From Hyphomonadaceae bacterium (GTDB lineage Bacteria > Pseudomonadota > Alphaproteobacteria > Caulobacterales > Hyphomonadaceae): 64,000 nt of DNA. A model generated the notes under the pieces. It had not been told where the DNA came from and did not search any database. It saw nothing but the letters and a program-made list of their open reading frames with translations. The stretch is from positions 1 to 64,000 of the forward strand of contig CANJIL010000003.1 of assembly GCA_947474455.1 (NCBI GenBank), given 5' to 3'. Shown here piece by piece: positions 16,601 through 24,591 of this stretch; position 1 is the stretch's first letter; each line of letters opens with the position of its first letter. A program made the position numbers and the translations under genes.

Positions 16601-17554
16601 ATGACCGCGACAACCAGCCTTTTCGAACCGATTTCCTACATGCTTTGGAAAAGCGACCCGAAAGCCTTTGCAGAGCGACTCGGCGCCAGCTTCCGCGAGA
16701 CAGGCTTCGCCGTCATCAAAGATCACCCAGTCGACCAGGCTGTGATCAATCGGGGCGTCGAGGCCGGCAAGCAGTTCTTCGCGCTGCCCGATGCAGCCAA
16801 GCGCGCCTACTGCATACCCGGCGGCGGCGGGCAGCGTGGCTATACGCCTTTCGCCACAGAAGTCGCAAAGGGCGCCAAGGCAAAGGACCTCAAGGAATTC
16901 TGGCATGTCGCCCGCGAACTGCCGGAAGGCCACAGATTCTCGGACATCATGAGCCCCAACCTCTACGTCGCTGAAGTTCCCGGCTGGAAAACGGCGACCG
17001 GCGCCATGTACGACGCGATGGACAGGTTCGGCCTCGAAATTCTTTCCGCAATCGCGATGCATCTGAAGCTGCAGCCGCGTTTCTTCACTGAGACAGTGAA
17101 TGAAGGCAATTCGATCCTCCGCCTGCTCCACTATCCTTCGCAGACGGAGCCGCCCCCGGAAGGGTCCGTCCGCGCCGGAGCGCACGAAGACATCAACGTC
17201 ATCACGCTGCTGCTGGGAGCCGAGGAAGGCGGACTGGAAGTGCTGCACCGAAACGGACAGTGGCTGGGCGTAAACCCCCCGCCCGGATCATTGGTGATCA
17301 ATGTCGGCGACATGCTGCAGCGGCTGACAAATCATGTGTTGCCGTCAACAACGCATCGCGTCGTGAACCCCGAGCCTGAGCGTTCGCGTTTCCCGCGTTA
17401 TTCGACGCCGTTCTTCCTCCACTTCAATCCGGACTACGAGATAAGGACTCTTCCCGCGTGTATCACCGCGGACCGGCCCAACCGTTATGCCGAGCCGCTC
17501 AAGGCGCAGGACTTCCTCGAAATCCGGTTGAAGGAAATCGGATTGAGAATGTAG
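16601..17554 (+). CDS. 2-oxoglutarate/Fe(II) oxygenase, isopenicillin-N-synthase-like
   Basis: A 317-residue non-heme iron dioxygenase. An N-terminal DIOX_N domain (FRETGFAVIKDHPVD) precedes the double-stranded beta-helix core. Iron ligands are seen as HED in GAHEDINVITLLL and the distal His in STTHRVVNP; the 2OG-binding R-x-S is RYST. The start 16601 is used because it begins MTATTSLFEPISYM after a non-coding gap; the track extension runs back antisense into the GST gene. Family members hydroxylate or desaturate small molecules; the substrate is unknown. Confidence 0.85.
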   Translation: MTATTSLFEPISYMLWKSDPKAFAERLGASFRETGFAVIKDHPVDQAVINRGVEAGKQFFALPDAAKRAYCIPGGGGQRGYTPFATEVAKGAKAKDLKEFWHVARELPEGHRFSDIMSPNLYVAEVPGWKTATGAMYDAMDRFGLEILSAIAMHLKLQPRFFTETVNEGNSILRLLHYPSQTEPPPEGSVRAGAHEDINVITLLLGAEEGGLEVLHRNGQWLGVNPPPGSLVINVGDMLQRLTNHVLPSTTHRVVNPEPERSRFPRYSTPFFLHFNPDYEIRTLPACITADRPNRYAEPLKAQDFLEIRLKEIGLRM

Positions 17555-18213
17555 GCGGATTTGTTTCGTGATGCTTGTCTTGCAAGCCTTGCGAGTGCTG
17601 CTGAGTCGGCGTCGGGGATGTTCGAAGCACGGCATTGATTTGAGTGGTGAGCTGGGACCGTCGTTCTAACTTAAGCGGAGGAGCGTGCGTTGGCGCGCCT
17701 GATCGCTCATCCCGCTACTCTTCCCGCCGCAGCCGCAGCGTTCGTGGCTGCAATTGTCGCGACAGCCCTGGCTCTTGCCGGGATCTAGCGATCCCGCGTG
17801 ACATCGGTGACCCACAAGATTGAGGTCGAATGCGAGCTCGCGTGCTTCCTGTCCCCCGCGCAAGACGCCGAGCTGGCCGAGCGCGGGTATGTGCTGACGA
17901 CCAGCAGGTCCTCCAGCAGTTTGGGCCCGCGCGCATCGAAGCGCCGCTACCGCTGGAAAAGATCGCCGAACTGAAGGGCGAACCTGAAGATCCATTGCCT
18001 GTTCACCGAAATCGTCATACCGGGCATGACTGGCCGACAGCTATGCGATGAAGCCCTGAAACAGAGGCGGGACCTGAAGGCGCTCTACACCACGGGCTAT
18101 ACACGCGACGCCGTCGTGCACAACGGTGTGGACAATCCCAGGGTCCACCTCTTGCCGATGCCATTCACGCTGGATCAGGTCGCCCAGCACTGCACAAGGT
18201 TTTCGGTCCCCGA
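17555..18213. other. Long gap with decayed sequence
   Basis: No intact gene occurs between the oxygenase and the GGDEF/EAL gene. The right third contains a recognisable receiver-domain relic on the plus strand (annotated separately). The left part (17.56-17.98 kb) has only short chance ORFs and no family I recognise; it may be the more decayed upstream part of the same hybrid kinase or regulator gene. Confidence 0.5.
17987..18213 (+). pseudogene. Response-regulator receiver-domain relic
   Basis: The plus strand reads KIHCLFTEIVIPGMTGRQLCDEALKQRRDLKALYTTGYTRDAVVHNGVDNPRVHLLPMPFTLDQVA. This matches the second half of a CheY-like domain of the kind found at the C-terminus of hybrid histidine kinases (LLFTDIVMPGGMNGRQL...KVLFTTGYT...KPFTLDQL). 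The phospho-accepting Asp is Glu (FTEI), the K of the KPFT motif is Met, and no upstream kinase or start is readable in frame. It is best read as a decayed fragment. Confidence 0.7.
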
Positions 18214-19893
18214 TCAGTCAACAAGCCGAGCGAGCTCGATCCCCGGTTGTGGCGCCGCTGGCGTTGCTTCCGGGGGATGTTGCGCGGCCAGCTTGCGCTG
18301 AGCCCTGGCCTCGGCGCTTCCGGGACGCACAGCGATCGACGCCGATGCGCGGCCGAAATGATAGCCTTGCCCGATGTCGCATCCCATTGCGACCAATGCG
18401 GCTGCCTGCTCCGGCGTCTCAACGCCTTCAGCCACGACGATCAGGCCGAGACTCTTCGCCATCGCTATGATGGTGCGCACGAGCGTCGCTGACTCAGCGT
18501 CTGCGATCATGCGGCGGATGAACGAGCGGTCGATCTTCAGCTTGTCGAACGGAAGGCGCCGAAGCTGCTGCAGGCTGGCGTGGCCCGTGCCGAAATTGTC
18601 GAGCGATATGCGGACGCCCTTACCGCGCAGCGCGTGAAGGATCTCGCGCGCAGCGTCGAGATCGGTCACCAGCACCGCTTCGGTCAACTCGATCTCGAGC
18701 CGCGACGGCGCGAAGCCGGTCTCCTCGAGGACCTTCAAAACCTTCAGGGCCAACTGCTCGTCCCGCAGCTGCACAGGCGACAGGTTGAGCGACAGGTGCG
18801 GCGCACCCTCAGCGGCGACGGCCTCGCGGCACGCCTTGCGCAGCAGGTTGAACGTCATCTCGCCAATCGCGCCAGTGGCCTCCGCCGTGGGGATGAACTG
18901 GTCAGGCGGGATGGGGCCACGCGTCGCGTGCGCCCAACGCGCGAGAATTTCGTAGCCTCGTGGCTTGCCGTCATCGAGGCTGACCAGCGGCTGGTAGTAA
19001 GGCTGGATCTCGTCGTTTCGGACGGCGTTCCAAAGGTCGCTCTCGAACAGGGCGCGCTGGCGAACAAGTTCGTCCATGCCCGTCTTGAAGAAGCCGAACC
19101 AGCCGCGGCTCGTGTCCTTTGCCCGGCGCAGCGCGAGGCTCGCCCGGTGGAGCAGTGTTTCGGCGTCACGACCATCGGCTAGGCCGATGGCGGCGCCGGC
19201 CGTGACGCTGACGGTCACTGTATGCTTGCCGAGGACCATCGGAACCTCAATCGCCGTAAGCACGGCAGAGAGCCAGTTCATCAGCTCTTCTTCGTCTTGA
19301 TCGGGCAGCAGCACGACGTATTCGTCAGTTTCGAGCCGCGCCACGAAGCCGTCGACGCCGGCCCTGAGATTGAGGATCTTGCCGACATTCACCAGCACTT
19401 CATCGCCCAGCACCCGGCCGTTCGCGTCGTTGAACGACTTGAATCGGTCGATGTTCATCATCACGACGCCAAGCTTGCGGGCGCCGTCATTGTTGCTAAG
19501 CAGCCAGTTGAGGACGCCCTTCAGGTGGCGCCGGTTCGGCAGGCCCGTGAGCGGATCGTGCATCGCAACCCGGCGCGCGCGCTCTTCTGTCTGAAGGCGC
19601 GTGCGCAGTTCCTTGATGTGCCGGCCATAGCGCGTGATCACGTAAAGCGTCAGGCCAAGGCAGGCGACGATGATCGTGCCGAACAATCTCGATGCGCTGA
19701 GATGGCTGTATTCAGACCCGAGCGCATAGAGGGCGCCGACAACATCGAGGTTCACCGACAGGATGAAGCCGGCGGCAATGAAGCCGGCGAACACCAGGAT
19801 ATCGCGGCGGACCTGCGCGGAGACCTTCCGCTTGACCGTCTCGCGCGACTGGGTGTCGACCAACAGGCGTGGCTGGTTAATTGAAGATGACAT
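18214..19893 (-). CDS. Membrane GGDEF-EAL protein with degenerate cyclase site
   Basis: A 559-residue c-di-GMP-type protein. Two N-terminal transmembrane helices (about 32-55 and 68-90) are followed by GGDEF (about 110-270) and EAL (about 285-520) domains. The GGDEF signature reads RLETDEYVV, so the two glycines are lost and cyclase activity is unlikely. In the EAL domain, YEILARW keeps the catalytic Glu and NLSP, LTEA, KIDRS, EGVET and QGYHFG are present, but DDFGTG is DNFGTG, so phosphodiesterase activity is uncertain. It may be a c-di-GMP sensor or weak hydrolase. Confidence 0.87.
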   Translation of the reverse strand: MSSSINQPRLLVDTQSRETVKRKVSAQVRRDILVFAGFIAAGFILSVNLDVVGALYALGSEYSHLSASRLFGTIIVACLGLTLYVITRYGRHIKELRTRLQTEERARRVAMHDPLTGLPNRRHLKGVLNWLLSNNDGARKLGVVMMNIDRFKSFNDANGRVLGDEVLVNVGKILNLRAGVDGFVARLETDEYVVLLPDQDEEELMNWLSAVLTAIEVPMVLGKHTVTVSVTAGAAIGLADGRDAETLLHRASLALRRAKDTSRGWFGFFKTGMDELVRQRALFESDLWNAVRNDEIQPYYQPLVSLDDGKPRGYEILARWAHATRGPIPPDQFIPTAEATGAIGEMTFNLLRKACREAVAAEGAPHLSLNLSPVQLRDEQLALKVLKVLEETGFAPSRLEIELTEAVLVTDLDAAREILHALRGKGVRISLDNFGTGHASLQQLRRLPFDKLKIDRSFIRRMIADAESATLVRTIIAMAKSLGLIVVAEGVETPEQAAALVAMGCDIGQGYHFGRASASIAVRPGSAEARAQRKLAAQHPPEATPAAPQPGIELARLVD

Positions 19894-19982
19894 GAGGATC
19901 CGGGGGTAGCCAATTGTAACCAGAATGCGGCGCGCTGTTTAAGAATCCCGGCCACCAACTGCCCAAATTTTCGTTGATGCCG

Positions 19983-20425
19983 TTAGCCAGTGGGAGGAAG
20001 CGAGCGCTGGGCTTCCCATGCCTCGCGCTCCAGCTCCCAGTCTGGAGAGGGGCGCGGCGCGCCGTCCGGCTTTACGGCCATCACCTCGCCCATCTGGATG
20101 AAGCCGAGGCGCGATAGTAGCCGCATTAAACGGTCATCGTCCTCGGCAGTGGTTTCGCAGATGCGGGCGAGGCAGAGCTGGTCGAAGCGCCATGCTACCG
20201 CCGCCGGACCGCAAGCGCCACTGAAGCCCCGGTGTTGTCATTCAGCCTTAACGGCGGCGGCGAACTTGGCGATCGAGCACTGCGACCAAAGCTGTGCGTC
20301 GCAATGAGCGGTGGCTTCGTCCAAGGGTTAAAGGTGGCGAAGAGGATGTCGTCGCCACGCGCGCGCTGGAGGAGGTGGTCCTGGAAGAAGGCGTCCCGGT
20401 TGCGGGCATTGATGGGATTGGGCAT
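19983..20425 (-). pseudogene. Frameshifted GNAT-like acetyltransferase
   Basis: The minus strand starts MPNPINARNRDAFFQDHLLQRARGDDILFATF in one frame (to 20195). It continues in another frame as GFSGACGPAAVAWRFDQLCLARICETTAEDDDRLMRLLSRLGFIQMGEVMAV...WELEREAWEA, ending at 19983. The second half looks like the C-terminal half of a GNAT fold (DDDRLMRLLSRLGFI). A stop in the N-terminal frame and another just upstream in the C-terminal frame show that the gene is broken near 20200-20235. The family assignment is tentative. Confidence 0.45.
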
Positions 20426-20428
20426 GGT

Positions 20429-20635
20429 TTAGATGAGCGGCCCGATGCTTTCCCAGATCAGCAGGTCGGCCAGCGCCTCAGCATCTTCAAATCGGGCCAC
20501 GCGTGGGCCGGCGATCCGGCCGTTCATGAATTCCGCCTGCCGTATAGAGGATCTGGGCCTATCCGCCTTCTCGACAGGCACAACACGTCTCGTCTTCGGA
20601 AGATCCGCCACGACCATCTCCCGACCCAAATACAA
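20429..20635 (-). CDS. Small hypothetical protein
   Basis: A 68-residue ORF (MYLGREMVVADLPKTRRVVPVEKADRPRSSIRQAEFMNG...) whose stop lies three bases before the start of the broken GNAT-like gene, so the two once formed a unit. The first codon is TTG; the in-frame ATG at 20617 is an alternative. I recognise no family. The ADLPKTRR and FMNGRIAGPR stretches look protein-like, but coding is not certain. Confidence 0.4.
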   Translation of the reverse strand: MYLGREMVVADLPKTRRVVPVEKADRPRSSIRQAEFMNGRIAGPRVARFEDAEALADLLIWESIGPLI

Positions 20636-20646
20636 CCAACGGTTGT
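20632..20646. promoter_or_regulatory. Short inverted repeat ACAACC-AAC-GGTTGT
   Basis: acaacc (20632-20637) and ggttgt (20641-20646) form a compact dyad at the 5' edge of the small hypothetical gene. It shares the CAACC/GGTTG half-site with the operator before the ArsR gene at 22.9 kb. It may be a second site for that regulator or chance. Confidence 0.3.
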
Positions 20647-20689
20647 GTAACAGGACGTGAATGGAAAGCGATCAGGGACTTCCCTTGGA

Positions 20690-21100
20690 TCAGTCCTGAT
20701 CGATGTGGCTGCGGTTGCGTTTGACTGTGGAGCGCTTGGCCTTGCCCTCCAAGCGCTTTTCCTTCTGGGCGCGGCTGGGCTTGGTCCTTAGCCGCTTCTT
20801 CGGCTTGACCAAGGCTTTCTCCAGTAATTCGACGAGACGAGCGCGGGCTTCCTCCCGGTTGCGGGCCTGGGAACGGTGGGTCTGGATAAAGAGGACCAGT
20901 TCGCCTTCCTCGTTGATCCGGTTGGCGAGCGCGCGGCGGATCATCCATTTCTGTTCATCGTCAAAAGCGTGCGACGTCTTCACGTTGAAGCGCAGCTGGA
21001 CCGCGCTCGCTACCTTGTTGACGTTCTGCCCGCCGGGACCGCCGGCGGTCACGAACTTCTCCTCGAGTTCGTGTTCGAACTGGTGGAGATAGACCGGCAT
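20690..21100 (-). CDS. arfB: Alternative ribosome-rescue factor ArfB (peptidyl-tRNA hydrolase)
   Basis: A 136-residue release-factor-like protein. The catalytic GGQ lies in FVTAGGPGGQNVNKVASAVQLRF near residues 18-40. The C-terminal tail is extremely basic (KPKKRLRTKPSRAQKEKRLEGKAKRSTVKRNRS), the part that enters the empty mRNA channel of stalled ribosomes. It hydrolyses peptidyl-tRNA on non-stop complexes. The length and domain order are those of ArfB/YaeJ. It lies three bases downstream of a dehydrogenase gene. Confidence 0.92.
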   Translation of the reverse strand: MPVYLHQFEHELEEKFVTAGGPGGQNVNKVASAVQLRFNVKTSHAFDDEQKWMIRRALANRINEEGELVLFIQTHRSQARNREEARARLVELLEKALVKPKKRLRTKPSRAQKEKRLEGKAKRSTVKRNRSHIDQD

Positions 21101-21103
21101 TGA

Positions 21104-21970
21104 TCAGGATTTCCGGTTCAGGCGCGAGATCAGGCTGGACGTATCCCAGCGCCCGTGGCCTTCGGCCTGCACATCGGCATAGAACTGATCGACCAGCGCG
21201 GTGAGCGGCGTCGAGGCCCCGGAGATGCGGGCGGCGTCGAGCGCGATACGGAGATCCTTGCGCATCCAGTCGACAGCGAAACCGAAATCGAACTTGCCGT
21301 CGACCATGGTCTTCCAGCGGTTCTGCATCTGCCAACTTTGCGCGGCGCCGGCTGATATGGCTTCGATCACCTTGGCTTCGTCGAGCCCGTTCTTGCGCGC
21401 GAAGTGCAGGCCTTCGGCGACGCCCTGCACCACGCCGGCGATGCAGATCTGGTTCACCGACTTCGCGAGCTGGCCCTGCCCGCTCGGTCCGATCAGAGTG
21501 ATCTGCTTGGAGTAGGCCCGCATCACGGGCTCGGCGCTGGCGAAGGCGTCGGGATCGCCGCCCACCATGACGGTCAGCTGGCCATTTTCTGCGCCGGCCT
21601 GTCCGCCGGAGACAGGGGCGTCAAGAAAGTTACCGGCCCGCGCCTTGCGACGATCGTACAATTTGCGCGCCAGCGCGGCCGAGCCTGTTGTGTGATCAAT
21701 CAGGATCGCTCCGCGCTTCAGATCGGATTCGATGTCGGCATAGACGGCCTCGACATCCGGATCGTCGCCGAGGCAAAACATGACAAAGTCCGCGTCGCTA
21801 ACGGCTTCGCGGGCGGAGGCTGCGGCTTTGCCCTTGCCGCCGCTTTTCTCCCAGGCCGCCACTTTTTTTGTCGAGCGGTTCCAGACGGTTACGTCATGGC
21901 CCTTCTGTGAGAGATGGCGCGCCATGGGACTGCCCATAACGCCGAGGCCGAGGAATGCGCATGTCGCCAT
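21104..21970 (-). CDS. NAD(P)-dependent beta-hydroxyacid dehydrogenase (3-HIBDH family)
   Basis: A 288-residue dehydrogenase beginning MATCAFLGLGVMGSPMARHL, the Rossmann GxGxMGxPMA signature. The substrate loop is DAPVSGGQAGAENGQLTVMVGG and the catalytic lysine lies in GQLAKSVNQI. The family covers 3-hydroxyisobutyrate dehydrogenase, tartronate-semialdehyde reductase and glyoxylate/succinic-semialdehyde reductases; the substrate is not resolvable here. The start at 21970 drops ten unlikely residues of the track ORF. It is probably cotranscribed with arfB. Confidence 0.88.
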   Translation of the reverse strand: MATCAFLGLGVMGSPMARHLSQKGHDVTVWNRSTKKVAAWEKSGGKGKAAASAREAVSDADFVMFCLGDDPDVEAVYADIESDLKRGAILIDHTTGSAALARKLYDRRKARAGNFLDAPVSGGQAGAENGQLTVMVGGDPDAFASAEPVMRAYSKQITLIGPSGQGQLAKSVNQICIAGVVQGVAEGLHFARKNGLDEAKVIEAISAGAAQSWQMQNRWKTMVDGKFDFGFAVDWMRKDLRIALDAARISGASTPLTALVDQFYADVQAEGHGRWDTSSLISRLNRKS

Positions 21971-22030
21971 TTGAGTGAGTCCCGATTCAGGCCTGCACAC
22001 ATAGTGGCCGCGCCAAAGCTTGTCATCCCG

Positions 22031-22513
22031 CTAGAGCGCTTTGACCAGTTCGTTGATCTTCTCGCAGCCCTGCGCGATCGTGTTGGTGTAGCCCATGCGG
22101 ATGGACGCCTCGCGACCTTCCATCGATGTGAATGTCGCGACCATGGTCCATTTCGTGCGGTCGCCATGGTCCTCGAGCGTCACAGCTGTGCGATTGGTTG
22201 GAGGGCCGCTTGTGCTTTTTCCATGGTTGGCGGGCTGCCACACGAGGCGCATGGGCTTCTTCACTTCAAGGTAGACGTATTCCAGCGGGAAGTCGGTTCC
22301 GTCGGGCGTGCGCATGACGTGCTTCCAGATGCCGCCGACGCGGACATCCATCTCGCAGACGGGCGCCGAAAAGCCGACGCCGCCGAACCAGACACTGACG
22401 TGTTCGGGTTTGGTAAAGCACTCCCAGACCTTGTCGATCGGGGCATCGAACATGCGCGACATGATGATGGTCGCTTCATCGACCGCGCTGGAATCGCTGG
22501 TGATCTTGCTCAT
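22031..22513 (-). CDS. SRPBCC / AHSA1-like domain protein
   Basis: A 160-residue START-like (SRPBCC) protein: MSRMFDAPIDKVWECFTKPEHVSVWFGG and the later EDHGDRTKWTMVATF are typical of AHSA1/CalC-type hydrophobic-pocket proteins. Such genes are usually paired with a small ArsR regulator, exactly as here, 26 bases downstream of it. The ligand is unknown. Confidence 0.88.
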   Translation of the reverse strand: MSKITSDSSAVDEATIIMSRMFDAPIDKVWECFTKPEHVSVWFGGVGFSAPVCEMDVRVGGIWKHVMRTPDGTDFPLEYVYLEVKKPMRLVWQPANHGKSTSGPPTNRTAVTLEDHGDRTKWTMVATFTSMEGREASIRMGYTNTIAQGCEKINELVKAL

Positions 22514-22539
22514 GGGTTCAGGCTTTTTGCTTGGCTGAA

Positions 22540-22905
22540 TTATTTGTGGCGCTTGCTTTTGGGCTTGTTCGTCGTGCGGGGGGGCGCGGGCATCGTTTTC
22601 AGATAAGCGGCGAAACTATCGAGGCTGCGATCCCAGAAGCGGCGATATTCCTCGAGCCATTCGGTGACGGCCTGCAAAGGTTCGGCTTCGAGATGCACCG
22701 GGCGCCACTGCGCCTCCCTGCCCCGCGAAACGAGGCCGGCGGCTTCGAGGACCTTCAGATGCTTCGAAACCGCCGCGAGACTCATGTCGTATGGCTCGGC
22801 GAGTTCGCCGACGGTGGCGTCAGCCGTCGCAAGCCGGGCGAGGATGCCGCGGCGTGTCGGATCAGCGAGTGCCGAGAGAGTCATCGAAAGCTGGTCAGCG
22901 GGCAA
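22540..22905 (-). CDS. ArsR-family winged-helix transcriptional regulator
   Basis: A 121-residue regulator: ALADPTRRGILARLATADATVGELAEPYDMSLAAVSKHLKVLEAAGLV is the ArsR HTH. No metal-binding CxC motif is seen, so it is of the SRPBCC-linked kind rather than an arsenic sensor. The TTG at 22905 is taken as start because it yields the family-typical (M)PADQLSMTLSALADPTRRG; the first ATG is at 22884. It precedes the SRPBCC gene and a palindromic operator lies directly upstream, implying autoregulation. Confidence 0.88.
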   Translation of the reverse strand: MPADQLSMTLSALADPTRRGILARLATADATVGELAEPYDMSLAAVSKHLKVLEAAGLVSRGREAQWRPVHLEAEPLQAVTEWLEEYRRFWDRSLDSFAAYLKTMPAPPRTTNKPKSKRHK

Positions 22906-22907
22906 CT

Positions 22908-22946
22908 GTATTCAACCCATTAGTTGACAACCTTATGGTTGAATAC
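22908..22946. promoter_or_regulatory. Inverted-repeat operator for the ArsR-type regulator
   Basis: GTATTCAACC (22908-22917) is matched by its exact reverse complement GGTTGAATAC (22937-22946), with extra GTTG/CAAC motifs between. It abuts the TTG start of the ArsR gene, where a repressor would block transcription. The intervening sequence is AT-rich for this genome and may contain the promoter. Confidence 0.7.
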
Positions 22947-23266
22947 GTAGCGACGCCCGAGCCGTCAAACAGCAAAATCTCAACGACACGGGCGTCTGGA
23001 GGCTCGCTGCAGCTCTGGCTCAGATGGAGGCCGGGGCGCGGGGATGCACCACTGGTTGGCGCCGGCTGTTGAGCCGCTACCGGTAGTTGAAAAAGCGCGC
23101 GGTTTCCCCGCGTCCCCGGGATCGTTTGCTCGCTAGCCGGATCAACGAAGCACAACCTCTTCACTTAAAGCGGCGTTGGCGCCTCAGAGGCTTGCCGCTT
23201 GCGCGAGGGCGGTTCAGGTTCCGCTCCGGGAACGGACGCTTCAGACGTCATCCAAGGGAGAGATTC
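22947..23266. other. Intergenic region, no gene seen
   Basis: About 320 bp between the ArsR operator and the hydrolase gene. ORFs listed here on both strands have no family resemblance; the plus-strand ORF from 23087 is only an upstream extension of the hydrolase frame. It must contain the hydrolase promoter; I see no distinct motif. Confidence 0.4.
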
Positions 23267-23974
23267 ATGAAACGTTTTGTGGCGCTTACGGTGCTGGCCA
23301 TTGGGTTGGGGGCGGGCGCGGCTTCTGCGCAGAAGGTGGCCGACCTGGGAATGACAGGGATGGACCCTGCCTCCGGCAAGGCGCCGAAGCAGGTTGTCAT
23401 CATGTTCCACGGTTATACGCAGCGCGGCGAAGCGATGAAGCCGCTGGCCGATGCGCTGGCCAAGCGACTGCCGGACGCGGCCTTCATCTTCAACGATGGG
23501 CCGCTTGATGCGAACAAAGGCAAGAGCTGGTATGTGCTGCGCGGCGAGGATCCGACGAATACCAAAGCCGCGGTCAAGAAACTCGCGGTCGATACGGTGA
23601 CCAAGGCTTCCGAAGGGCTGAAAGTTTCCCACCAGAACATCGTCGTGGTGGGTTTCAGCCAAGGCGGCGGCGTGGCGCTGGATGCGGGCGCGTGTTCGAC
23701 GCCGGATGTGAAGGCGGTGGTGTCGCTGGCCGGCATCCTCGCGAACGGCGATTGCAAGGCCGAAGCGGGCGGCAAGCCTGCGCCCATATTAATCGTCTAC
23801 AATGACCACGATCCGGTGGTGAAGCCAGACAGCATCCAGGCTTTCCAGGATCAGGCAAAAGCGAACGGTTACGAGTCGAAGCTCGAAACCGTCGCGGGCA
23901 CGACGCACTATCCGGCGGCGGACGGGATCGGCAAGGCGGAGGACTTCATCGTCGCCCAACTGGGCGGGAAATAG
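23267..23974 (+). CDS. Secreted alpha/beta hydrolase, phospholipase/carboxylesterase type
   Basis: A 235-residue protein with a Sec signal peptide (MKRFVALTVLAIGLGAGAASA-QK). The mature part is an alpha/beta hydrolase of the carboxylesterase/phospholipase class: VVIMFHGYTQRG is the oxyanion region, GFSQGGG holds the nucleophilic serine, ILIVYNDHDPVV the aspartate, and GTTHYP the histidine. It would act in the periplasm or outside on short acyl esters. The start is set by AAGGGAGAG just upstream of the ATG. The gene is solitary. Confidence 0.87.
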   Translation: MKRFVALTVLAIGLGAGAASAQKVADLGMTGMDPASGKAPKQVVIMFHGYTQRGEAMKPLADALAKRLPDAAFIFNDGPLDANKGKSWYVLRGEDPTNTKAAVKKLAVDTVTKASEGLKVSHQNIVVVGFSQGGGVALDAGACSTPDVKAVVSLAGILANGDCKAEAGGKPAPILIVYNDHDPVVKPDSIQAFQDQAKANGYESKLETVAGTTHYPAADGIGKAEDFIVAQLGGK

Positions 23975-24019
23975 CCTGATCGCATCCCGGGCGGCGGCGA
24001 TCCCCGGCCCGGGCTGCAT

Positions 24020-24529
24020 TCACGACTCGTCCGATGTCAGCGTGACGAACTTGCCGCGGAAGAAGCCCAGGGCGTCGACGCCAGGGTCGGCGCGGTAGGT
24101 GATGACGTCGCCATAGATGACCTCGTGATCGCCCATGGGCTGGCGCAGGCGCATGCGGCAGTCGAGGCTGGCGACCGCGGCAACGAGCACCGGCGCGCCC
24201 GTTTCCAGAGTGCAGACCTGGTCGGGCGGAATAATGCGGTCGCCCCGGCGGGAGAAACGCTGGGCCACTTCGTGATCATCCGAGCGCAGGATGTTGAGAG
24301 AGAAGGCCGGGCAACTCGTAAATACCTCGAAAGCGCCGCTCGAATTGGCAAGGCACCACAGCATGATCGGCGGATGGAGCGACACGGATGTCAGCGAATT
24401 GACGATCAGCCCGTGTGCGCGGCCCTGTTGGTCATGCGCCGCAACCAGCGCCACGCCGGTTCCAAAGCCGCCCAGCGCGCTGCGATAGGCTTTAGGATCG
24501 AACTGGGAAAGGCTTTCTGGCTCGCTCAT
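24020..24529 (-). CDS. Flavin reductase-like domain protein
   Basis: A 169-residue FMN-binding split-barrel protein: AYRSALGGFGTGVALVAA, GLIVNSLTSVSLHPPIMLWCLANSS and CPAFSLNIL are the usual flavin reductase motifs. Such proteins supply reduced FMN or FAD to two-component monooxygenases. No oxygenase partner is adjacent; an FAD-dependent monooxygenase-like gene lies 4 kb away but there is no sign of linkage. Confidence 0.87.
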   Translation of the reverse strand: MSEPESLSQFDPKAYRSALGGFGTGVALVAAHDQQGRAHGLIVNSLTSVSLHPPIMLWCLANSSGAFEVFTSCPAFSLNILRSDDHEVAQRFSRRGDRIIPPDQVCTLETGAPVLVAAVASLDCRMRLRQPMGDHEVIYGDVITYRADPGVDALGFFRGKFVTLTSDES

Positions 24530-24591
24530 GCACCCGGCTTTAACTGTACCCTGCCTATAAACCCGAGTTAACGGCCGGGATCAAATTCGCC

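Noticed and set aside
21155-21910. Plus-strand ORFs opposite the dehydrogenase
   Set aside because: Shadows of the 3-HIBDH-family gene, which has clear catalytic motifs.
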